Source: Triplophysa rosa
Lineage: Eukaryota; Chordata; Actinopteri; Cypriniformes; Nemacheilidae
DNA: 64,000 nucleotides
Assembly: GCF_024868665.1 (NCBI RefSeq)
Contig: NC_079891.1
Span: 33,770,357-33,834,356, forward strand
Direction: 5' to 3'
Part shown: positions 38,901 through 50,900 of the stretch, piece after piece
Position numbering within the stretch: position 1 is the stretch's first letter
Layout: each line of letters starts with the position of its first letter
Program-made: the position numbers and the translations under genes
The notes under the pieces: generated by a model
Databases searched by the model: none
Told to the model about the DNA's origin: nothing
What the model saw: only the letters and a program-made list of their open reading frames with translations

Positions 38901-41900
38901 AAGCATCGCAGGATGAGACATTCTACACAAAGTGTGACTACGCTGACTACGTTTAATTTAGATTTATTTTAGTCACAACATAATTCCGAATTGTTTTTAT
39001 CAAACTTACTATTATTCTAAAGAACAAGTAAGTGACTCAGAACTGACCAGGAGCATATATTCAGAGTTTTATTAGGAAAGTGCCATTGGGTGAATCACAG
39101 AAATGCTCTTAAACACACGGTTTAAATAACTGACTGTAAAACTGCTAGTAAAAGTTTAGCTGTGAAGAAGCTGGTAGAACATGATGATGTCAGTGAAGTA
39201 CAGACAGTCTGGAAACACTTCCTCCGGGTCAAGAGGTTTACCGTGGTAGAACGTTCTCACACCGGTCCAGACGGTCCCCCGTGTCGTACGGCCATGTGGC
39301 ATGTTTCAGAGCTCACCCCCTCAAACTTTTTCAACCGCGTCATGTTCAACTGACCTGATCATCATTAGCCACAATGTGAGCTGCCATTTTCTGCATCCGA
39401 CTCCTGCAGAAGGCATTCAGAAGAACCGTCTCCTTTAGGACTGAATCTCGTAACAGGTCGTTATGGTTGTATTATAATTTGTTAGGTTTGAGTCCATATG
39501 TCCATATTTAGTAATGTTCAGAAAATAGACTATCATTCATTATTTTGGATGTTAGTTATTTTACTTGGTTGTTTTTATAACTAAACAGGGCTTTATTGTC
39601 TCCACTGTATTTCACTGTTGAAGCCAATGCTACACAACGTTACAACGGTCAAGAGAGCTCGTAATACAGAGTTTGTAAATGGTTTTTAAAAGTGTGAAAC
39701 TGGTAATTGTGGTAATTGAACACACCATTAACACCCCACACTGATGTCATTTTTTCCAGAACACATTTCAATTCTAAAATGTTATTGTTGAAAACTAACC
39801 TTTTTTATTATTTGTACAAATCGGTTGTGTTTTTCAGAGACAAAGTATCTTTGTTAGCATTATAAGTTTGAAGATGTTGATGGATTTTGACGTTGTATCG
39901 GTGAAGCAGTTTTTCCTCTGATAGCATTAGCTTGATTTAAAACACATGCGGCAAGTTACTTTTTTGAATGACTTTGTTTAGATTTTTCGGGAACAAGGTC
40001 TTTGCACATACAGTCCGAAATTTTCGTATGCGTTTTTTCGTATTTGGCGCTCGTTTGTACGGTGTCTCTGGATTGTCAAACGGCTCTCAAAATGCTTGCT
40101 ACGGATGCGAAAAACCCAGAAAATCGAACCCAGTCCGAATCTTTTTATGACGGACGAAAATATCAGAGGCAATGTGTAAATGTGATTGACACAACGTGAG
40201 GTCGTATTTATTTTTTAACGTGCGGAAATTTCGGATGCAAATTTTGGACTCGATGTGCAATGGCTTTCAGTTCTACAAAAGAATTTTGTTACTTATAAAA
40301 AACTTAACTTAAAAAGCAATAATTTGTCTCTGTTGTTTTTTCTCGTGAACAGAAAGAGGAAAATGGGAAGATTGTGAACACTCTTAAACCTTCACAGACC
40401 AGCTTTGAGCAGACAGGTCTGGGCCCAGGACAGGAGTATGAGGTGTCATTGGGCATCATAAAGAACAACAACACAGGACCTCAGACCAGCGCCTACGTAG
40501 TCACGAGTAATGGACCTTTCTTTATAAGCAAGATCTGAAATAAATTTTCCAATAAATGTTGAGTTCCTTTACATTTACTTCACCAGAAAGCTTCAGAAAC
40601 GCTTTTCGTCCATGCTGTAATTTACGTTTATGTTTTTGCCAGATGTTTTTATCCGAAGTGACTTACAGTTCATTGAAGCTAAACACTTTATCAGTATGTA
40701 TGTGCCATGGGAATCAACCCCACAACCTTTGCTCTGCTAATACAATGCTCTACCAACTGAGCTACAGTCATTTACTTCAGAGGTCAAAGGTGAATCTAGC
40801 TCAGTGTTAAGGAATTTGGGGGCCCGCTGTTTGGATCAACCGTCATGTACGGCCATCATTTAACCTTATAAAATATGGTGCCCGAGCAGGCCAAAACAGA
40901 TGGGAATTCTGTATGTCAGCGTCTACACACACACACACCATCTTCTGGTTTTAAAAGGCCCTTGACCTTTGACCCTGCGTGGCATATTTACCGTTTTTAC
41001 CGCCTGTAAAAATGCTCAGATTTCTAGATGCAAAGAGAGGTCTAAAGAAGCTGTCACCCTGACTGTTGCGCTTAATGTTTTTTGTGTGAAATGTGCCTCG
41101 ATTCATTACCTCAGCGTATTTAGTACAGAAACAAATGGTCATTTAGGGATTTTCTCCTAATATAAAAACACTCAAGTCCACGCCATATGAGAAGAAATGT
41201 GGAGCCAGAAAGTGTCACGGAATACGGAAGAAGAACCCAAGCGCAGGCAGGCAGTGAAGGGGTTAACATTTATTTTTAAACAAAACACAAAACCGAACAA
41301 AAACACCCACAATGGGGGAAAACAGAACTAAGAACTATAAATAAAACAAAAGACTTCCCACGAGGGGGCAAAATGAAAACAAGACAAATAAACTAAACTC
41401 AAAGACACAACCAAACGTCTTAAATCATAAAAGGCACAAAACTCACAAAACACGAACAGGCAAGGAACAGGAACATGGGTAGGACGGAACATGCGGTTAG
41501 AACAGGACATGGGCAGGAACAAGGAACATGGGGCGAACAGGTACATGGGTAGGAACAGGAACATGGGTAGGAACAGGAACATGGGCAGGCAACAGGAACA
41601 TAGGCTAGGAACAGGAAACACGGCTAGGAACAGGAACAGGTGGCGGGACAGGAACATGGGCAGGAACAGGAACATGGGTAGGAACAGGAACAGGGTAGGA
41701 ACAGGAACAGGGGCAGAACAGGAACATGGGACAGGAACCAGGGCAAGGAACAGGAACATAGGCAGAACAGAAACAGGCGAAACAGGAACATGGCAGGAAC
41801 AGGAACATGCAGGAACAGGAACATGGCAGAAGCAGAACAGGGCAGGAACAGAGAACATGGGCAGGAACAGGAACATGGGCAGAACAGGAACATGGCAGGA

Positions 41901-44900
41901 ACAGGAACTATGGCAGAACAGAACATGGCAGGAACAGAACATGGTAGGAACAGAACACTAACACAACGCAGTACACGCAATACAAGAGCACAGGACAAAG
42001 AAACAAGAGGGTATATATAGGGAAGACAAACGAGGGATAACGACATGGGGCAGGTGTGGGACATTAAACACTCAGGGAAAGATAACGAGGAAACGAGAGG
42101 AATGGGGCCAATGACAAGACACTGGAGAGAACGTATATTATTGTCAAACGGACAATAATATGTTTCTCTCCACACATAACCAAAGACTTTGCCATGGCTC
42201 TGCTACAGGACCAAGAAAAACATGACTAAGGAAGCAGAGCCATGACAAAAAGAGAGACAAACACAACAGTTTTTAGATAAAAGTGTATTTAGAATTTTAG
42301 GTGCTTAAAATAAGCAAAATAACTATTTATGTGAAAACACAGATATAACAAACTACTTTTGTAGTTTCTACACAAGTTAGTATTTATCTCATCCGGAGCA
42401 AGAAAATACAGATCAAGAAAATGATTGGCTTTAAGGAAATAGTAGAGCAGTTATTATAGTTTTATTTTCAGTTTGATACATTTTCTTGTTTACTTTTAGT
42501 TCAAATTTTTGCTGTTTAATTATGTGATTTTGTCATTTTATTATGTATATATTTTTTATATTGCTGTATTAGTTGCATTTTATTTATACATTTTTTTTGT
42601 TGGGTTTTTATTTATTTTTAGTTAATAATTGTATTGCCTATTTTCAAGTAATATATCATTTGATTTCAATGAACAGGTTTAGTGATCTATAATAGCCTTG
42701 AAGATTTTTAGGTAGTAGATGTGAATATAACAAGTATTTCTGTATGTCATTAATCTAACTGAAAGTGTGTCTGTTGTTGAAGGAATCTATTCTCCCGGGC
42801 AAGTCGATGTTGGAGATGTAACGGATCGTTCAGCAGTGATTTCCTGGTCCAGGCCGGTAGCAGAGGTGGATGGATTCAGGGTGTCATACGGGCCGAGCAC
42901 AGACCCGTCAGCACGCCGTGACATCGGCCTGCCTGCCACGAGCACACAATACAGTCTGGAAGACCTGAACCCGGACACGGAGTACACCGTTTCTCTCACT
43001 TCCACAAGGGCCGAGGAGACCAGCGAACCCGTCTCTACAAGCTTCATCACAGGTACGAACGTTCTACTGATGTTTGTAAAACACATGAAATGTAATTATA
43101 TGTAGATTCATCTATATGGTTACAGTTATGTAATGCGTTACGTGACATCAGGTTCAGTGATGTTGTGATGGGTCTGTGTGCTCAGGTCTGGACGCTCCCA
43201 GAGATCTCCAGGCTATAGCTCAGACGGACAACAGCATCACAGTCGAATGGAAGAACAGCCGATCGTCTGTCGATGGCTACCGGATCAAGTTCGGCCCCAT
43301 CGCAGGAGGTTCTCACGGCGAGGAAATGATCCCCAGAGGAGCCGGAGACACAACGCGGATGACAATTACGGGTAAAATCAGACTGAAACATTCACAAACG
43401 TATTACTGTGATATATTGAGAACTGTTACTCAATAGAGTACAACAGAGATGAGTTTTTTTTGTATGCAAAACCCGGACGCGAGTTAGCATTCTAGCGCTT
43501 CCATTTCCATTGCCCCAAAGTCAATGGGTTTTTGGTTAAATGCCTAAAACAAGGTCTGTGGGGAACAAAACCTCTAAATATTTTCATGTTTTATTCTATG
43601 ACATAAAACACACCAGTTATAACTCGCTCGTGACTTTCAAAGCTTAATCAGGTCTTAAAAACGCCGGCTGCTAAAAAGTTGCTAAAAGCGACTACATCAT
43701 TTGGCAGGGACATAAGAATCTCACAATTAATGCAACATAGGCACAAATCATTCACGGAGGGAACACGTTTTTAATCAAGTTTGAAAAAGTTGTGGGAGGC
43801 TTGATGGTTGTGACATTGATACCGTAGTGCGGTCTGTTTTATAGCACCACGTTAGCTTTTTACTTCAAAAATAGCAAATGTTGTGTGAGCTTGTAAAGAT
43901 TATCTTGACAGTCAAAACGTGTAAACATCATAAACCTCTTCCAAATCTTCCAAAAGTCTATGAAAAAAAATCCCTAGGCTTTCGGGCAAGGGATCAGTGT
44001 GGCGCTAACTTCCGGGTTGGCCTACAAAAATACGTCATCCCTGCACCAGTCTGTAGCACAACCTTCTTTTTTACGTTATGAAACACATTTGAAATATTTT
44101 TAAAACAGATAAATGACTTTTGACGTGAAATGTGATGCTCGAGTGTTATTTTGAGAGTTTATCTGAAAGTTTATCGGTCTGCACAGGTCTGAAGCCCGGC
44201 ATCGAGTACGGCATTGGAGTCACAGCTGTGAAGAATGAAATGGAGAGCGAACCAGCGACCGCTAATGCACTGACCGGTGAGATCATTTCTCTTCATCGTA
44301 GTAGAATATATTTTTTATTACTTATTGAGCTACAGCAACGCTAGTTCAGCCTCCATAAATCCGTTCTGCGATTCTGAACCGCTCGCACAGATCTCGATGC
44401 TCCTCGGGATCTGGAGGTGCGAGACTCCACTGAAACCACCCTGGAGCTGGCCTGGAAGAAACCCAGGGCCAAGATCTCCTCTTACAGGTTAGCGTTTGCG
44501 TCTCCCGACGGCCGTCATGAGGAGATCGAGCTGCCCGCGGCGGCCAACACTTACACCCTGAACAGTTTGACCCCCGGCGTGCGTTACACTATTACACTGG
44601 TGGCAGAACGGGGCAGGAGGAGAAGTGCCCCGGCAACAGTGTCCGCATCCACAGGTGAGAACCTCCTTTATTCGCTTGAACTGAATGTGATTGCTTCATT
44701 CTTCCGTTTTCAGGAATGGACATCAGACATATTATTTGTTGTTGGAAACTTGTCACGTCATATTAGGACAGTTTTATCATATTGATATGCACGTTTGATC
44801 ACAGGCGGTCCTGATGCTGAGATGTACACCTGTTGGAGGCTCAGCTGCTCTTGCGTGTGTTCATGTCTTTGTGTCTTTTTCTTGTAGCATCTTTCACTTT

Positions 44901-47900
44901 TTATATAGCCGAAACGGACCCCGAACTCAGTTCTGCCAACGACTCGGAAGACAACGTCATTAGCTTTGTGTCTCTCGACACCTTGGAGAGCCCGTTCTCG
45001 GGCAGCGGAGACGAGGATCCGCCTGACACTTTAATTGTGTCTAACGTGACGTCCGATGGATTTGATCTTATGTGGGATTCAAATAAGCACGTTGGCTTTG
45101 AGAGTTACACTGTAGAAGTTAAAGATTTCTCAGGGAAATGGAGCGAGGACGTTCATCTCCAGAAGGAGGTGACGGCCACTAGAATTCATGGCCTCAGGGC
45201 GTCCACAGAGTATCAAGTAAGACTTTATGGAAAATCCAATGACCAAAGGTCTTCACTACTAGATGCTGTTGCAGTCACAGGTATAAACTTTCTTTTGGGT
45301 TGAATTCACAGCCTGATGAGAACTTGTCAATACAAATGAATGTACATGCATTTAGTTTTCAGAATGATATTGTGCATGACTTTATGGCTCCCATACACAT
45401 ATGGTTGAGCATCGCATGATATACATTAGGAAATACTGCATATCAGAGCTGGATGATATATTTAATCTTATAATTAACCAGTGTAAATGTATATCTAAAT
45501 ACTGTATATATGTTTTAGGTATATATGGCAAAATTCGGGTTCATCTTTTATTAGATTTATTCTGTTTTTATTTATTTATTCATTTTTATTTTATTTTACA
45601 GACTTAAAGCATTATCATATCACATTATTTTGGGTTTTTAATATATTTTGATTTGATTTTACAAACTTAAAACGTTATCTTAATTTTTTTTTTCAAATAT
45701 ATTTTACTATAGTTCAAATTAATTTCACATACTTGAATCATTATCATAATTCATATTGCAAAATATAATTTTCATGTTTTAAATAAATGTGAATATTGTT
45801 GCAATTTTACAAACCTATAGCACCATACTGCATATTAAATAATTTAAATTTCTGTTATTAAATATATAATAAATAATACATATTTTAATATAGTTCAAAG
45901 TTATTTTACAAACTTAACGCATTTTAGTATTGAATATTGCGATGGTTAATTTTTATAATTTTTTAATATATTTTAATAGAGTTTAAATTGATTTTTTACA
46001 GTTTTGTTTTCACAAAAAAAGTGTTATCAAATTGCATTATATAATTTTTTTGTTTTATTTTACTACAGTTCAAAATAATTTAAGAAACTTAAAGCATTAA
46101 AATATTGCATATTGTAATATATAATGTAATATATAATCTTCCATTTAAAAAAATATTTAACATAGTTTAGATTGATTTTACAAAGTTAATGCATTATCAT
46201 ATCCCAAACCAGCCATAATTTCTCATTGTTTAAAAAAAATTAAATGCAAGTAGTAAGTAGTAAATTCTATATAGCACCATTAAAACATTACCCACCTTAT
46301 GCTCACAAGTCACAAGACCAGGAGCAACCATAATACTTGTTTAATGGCACACTTTTAATGGTCAAAAAATCCATTACAATAATCAAATATTCAGTGAATA
46401 TCTAGTATATCATTCAGCCCTGATGTGTATGTGTTGCCTTTCACCTCCATTGAAGTTCTTGCAGTGGAGAAATCTATAAATACTCACACCGGACATCATG
46501 AGTACATCATATTGCTTGTGACTGGTTGCATCCAGAATGTTTTTCTTCATGCATGTGTATCCCATCTGGATGAGTTCTTCCTCAGTTTGATGTTTCCCAT
46601 GTACTTCTGCTCAGGTGGGCTACATGGAAACTTCAGCAGTTAATGGCTTGTCAAAGCTATTAATGGCACAGACGCGGTCAGAAGAAATTCAGATCATGCA
46701 TGTAAATGTCAATCATTCTTTTGCATGGAACGCATCTCAAGAGAAAAGTGACATCCTAACAGAAATTATGTTTCAAGCCTTTAAAAAAAGCATCTTCAGC
46801 AGGTGACTTGAATCTTTAGTCTGTGGTATGGTAACCTCTTGTTTTCGCAGGTAAACACCCTTAAATCTGTCTGTTAATCTTTGACTTTAAATGCATTGAA
46901 TGTGGTTTTCTGCAGCACCAAACTCTACCTCTCCTGATGTTGTTGCTTTGACCGTCAAAAGTGTCCCAACAACGCTGGCAACCCTTCAGCCAGTAGCTAC
47001 TACCTCCAGTGTTTTAACACAAACCTCGAGTGATGAACTCGAGAGTTCGCGTCAAGTTAACCCAAGTGACTTAAAAGTCACCGATGTGAGCAGAAATACT
47101 TTGAAGCTGTCTTGGTCGGCTCCTGAAGGAGCCTTTGATGGCTTCACCGTCGAGCTGAAGTCAATGTCTATACAGAATATTATCGAAGTGTCTGGAGAAG
47201 CCAGGGAGGTTCACATACATGGTCTGACCCCTGATGTGAGATATGACATTACTTTGTATGGGATGGTGGAGGGCGAGAAATCACAACCGGTCAGTGTTCA
47301 AGTAAAGTCAGGTACATCAGTCTATATGTCTAGAGTCGTCTGTCATCTGTCGTAACAGCATTGAGCATTTACAGATGTTATTCATTACAGATGTTTTCCC
47401 ATGAGTTTGGAAGCGATCCTGCAGGTGTTAGTGTTAAGTGCGTTGGTGCATTTTGAGAAAATAAAGAAAAATGATACAGCGTTATTTATATATAATAAAA
47501 AATAACTTAAATAAAAAATCACCTTGCTTTAAGAAAATGACTTTGAATGATAATAAATATATTACAAATAATAATGCAAAAATTGGCATTGACTCATGTA
47601 AAATAATAATTTCATTTAAAATAATATATAAATATTAATAATAATAATAATAAAAAAGAATGGCTATGAGCAAATGACATGTGTAAATTGATAATATAAT
47701 ATAAAATAATATATAAAAAACACATTGCTGTAAGCAAATAACTCATATAATATAATAGAATATACTGTGTATATTTGAAAAATAATAATACAAAAATTGG
47801 CATTGCTATAAGCAAATGATTTGTGTAAAATGATGATATAATTAAAAACAATATATAAAACATGATAATGAAAAATTGACCTCGCCAGGGTTAAATTACT

Positions 47901-50900
47901 TGTGTATACATAAAATAATAATATAATATAATAAATATATTAAAACTAAAAAACAACAATAAAAATTGAAGTTTTGATGAGCAAAATACTTGTTTAAAAT
48001 AATAATATAAGATAAGATAATATATAAAAAAATAAAAAATTGACCTTGTGTGTTTATATTTGCTAGACACTTTCTGCCAACAGAACGTTTTTAAACACCC
48101 GCAGGTCTCTTGGGCTTGCGATTGTTGCATGACATTAAAAACATTTTTAGGGAACCCAATCTCTCTCCTATTTGTAGAAAAATTGTAAAAAAAAGTGTTC
48201 AAAAATGAGTCTTGTATGTGATGACCATTGTTTTTCTATAACCTCATGTTTCTTTCCCCATGTCTTTAATCATATTTCATTTCATCTGTCTCAAAGGCTC
48301 TGATGTTTTCATCTCATTTCATTGTATTAACCTGATTCGTTCTTGCGACATTAACATGTGTGATTTCTTTATCTGTCAGAGGACCAGATGGCCGACATAA
48401 GGAGTCTGAGTGTATCCGATGTATCTTGGGATAGCTTCAATGTGTCCTGGACCATTGATGAGGGCCTTGACTTTCAGAGTTTTGTGATTGAAGTGGCAAA
48501 TTCAGCAGGTGGCCCAGAAAGACAGAACCTGTCAGTATCTGGTGATGCTCTTAGTTTGTGGATGTCTGGGCTCAGCCCCAACACGTCCTACGTTATTGCG
48601 TTATACGGCATGCACGAGGGCTCAATTCTGGGTCCGCTCTACGTGGAAGCGTCCACAGGTACCCTTGCATACAGTTACGGGATGGGGAATCTATGATTCA
48701 GTGTGTCTTGACCTCTTCTTCTCTCTTTCTGACTCTTTAAATCTGTTTGGGATCTGTGGTGTCAAGCAGGTGTGCATGGGGCCATGAGAACGCTGAATGC
48801 GCTTAACCACCCGTAAATTTTTAACAAAGCTAATTGATCATCACCTCTTCTGTTCCAGCCACTGTGTGAGTCTTGTTTGTGTTAGACGTCATGAATTTAT
48901 TCATTCATTTATTCAGTTCCATCGACCCAAAGCTTTGTGTTCGAGAATATAATGCAGCCGGCCGTCTGCATGACGCCTCACTGGGGTGAGTTTTGATGCG
49001 CTGCAGTGATTGCAACATGAAAATTAAACTGTCATTTCGCATTCTTTACTGTCCTCTCATCGTCTACCAGTGTGAGAAGTTTTTCTTTATTCAGGTGCAG
49101 TAAGAGCAGGCATTAGGAAAGTAAATAGTCAATGATGACTTTTAAAGTGTTTCCTTTCAATCTCAATCTCCAAAGTAGACAAATGCTTGATCAAGATAAC
49201 ATTCTGTAGTGCTATAGCATAAACAAAAAAAGTGTTTTTTGTACTAAATGATACAGCCTCACATAACCAAATAGCATTTCCAAGTGATCTTGTAGCTCAA
49301 AAGCTCATTGGTTTGATTCCCAAGGAAAACATGTAGTGCTAAAATCTTTACCTTGAATGCAAGATGCTTTGTAAAAAGCATTTTCCCAACTACATAAATG
49401 TAAATATAGCTGCTAGCCTTCAGCGTTTAAAATAATTGAAATAGTCAACATCCTCCTCATCCATCTGACATTTCATCTAACACAGCTACTAACTTTTGTT
49501 CCAAGTACATAAAGGAATTTCTGTAATGGTTTCTGTTGGGTTTAACCCTGCCCAAAACACATTAGAAAATGTAATGGATTTACTGGTTATAATGGGAATT
49601 GTACTGGGTTTTATGGAAAATATAACGGTGTCTAATGGTGGTGGATTTGGGGTGTTAAATCTTATTGGAATAATGCCCATATCACACAAAAAGGAATTTT
49701 GTAATGGTTTTAATGGAAAAAGCTAATGGTTCATATCTGCTTCTAACCATCACTGGCACGAAAACAAATCAATCATATGAATAAGAGCATACGAATTCAT
49801 TAGAACTAGCCACCTCGTGAAATAGTTATTAATTCCCTTGAGAGTGTTTTGGACACGCTGCCTGTGCTCCTGTATGAAGTTAAACATGAGGTTTGTTTGG
49901 ACTGGTGGCTGCGTGTCATATGAGAGGAATCACAGAAGCGGCATGAAAACCTTCATGTGCACTAACACACTTTTTTTTCTTTCACCTGTTTTGACACTAC
50001 AGTGAACAAACGCAACAAAATAGGTGTGTCTGACTTCATGTGGAGTTGCACAGACTGATCGGCGTGAGACGTAAAAGTGTAAAAGCGCTCTGAAGGTGCT
50101 ATGACGTCAGACGCTGATCGGTCTGTGCAGCGCCACATAAAGTCAAACACCTTTTATGATCAAATAAATTGTTAAAAAAAAGTTTCCAAAATGTTTATTC
50201 TGCTTTTGTTCATCATAAACTTTAAACCAAACAAATTCCGTTTTTGTAATGAAGTATTAATTCATAATCCTTACAGACAGATGCAGGCAAAAGTTCCCCA
50301 CAATTCCTCCACATGTCCCTAAATATCAAAAAGTGACAAAACCTCACATACAGGCTGTTATTTCATGAAGTGTTTCCTCCTGTAGATGTTGCTCCAGCCG
50401 TTGGCAGTCTGTTTGTGTCTAACATTACATCCCAGAGTTTCACTGTTTCATGGAACGGCACGAAAGGAAACATTGAGAGTTTTATCCTGGAGATTATAGA
50501 CTCCAGCTGGCGGAGGGAGCCCGTTGAATATAATCTAACGCACGGTACACGCTCGTATGAAATCACTGATCTCAGACCAGCCACTGATTATATTGCCTAC
50601 CTCACTGGAATTGTGAAGGGACGGAGGACAAACTCTGTCAGCGTCGTCGCCTCCACAGGTAACTGGAATTCACTGTTTTCTTGCTGCTTTATTTCTCAGA
50701 ATGAAAAATCGTGAAAAGGGGGATAGATCACGTTCATTTACTCGCCCGTATGTCATTCCAGCCCATATGTCTTGTGTTAACGGAAAAGCCATCCTACGGC
50801 TTCAGAAAACTTTTGAAAAAGTCACTTTAGAGGGATATGTTTACCCAAATATGAAAATTCTTTTACTCGTCCCATGATGTACATGACTTACACAATTTTA

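Noticed and set aside
40710..40780. Possible tRNA gene (reverse CTGTAGCTCAGTTGGTAGAG)
   Set aside because: Only the 5' half resembles a tRNA; no acceptor stem or T-arm partner, and it sits in a dispersed SINE-like repeat.
41328..41961. Long open frames on both strands over the minisatellite
   Set aside because: Their translations are low-complexity products of a 16-18 bp tandem unit; none has homology or splice support.
44833..44908. Hydrophobic start ([21 protein letters not shown]) resembling a signal peptide before exon 11
   Set aside because: It runs across an intron end with pyrimidine tract and two acceptors; the downstream FN3 exon belongs to tnc, so this is not a separate secreted gene.
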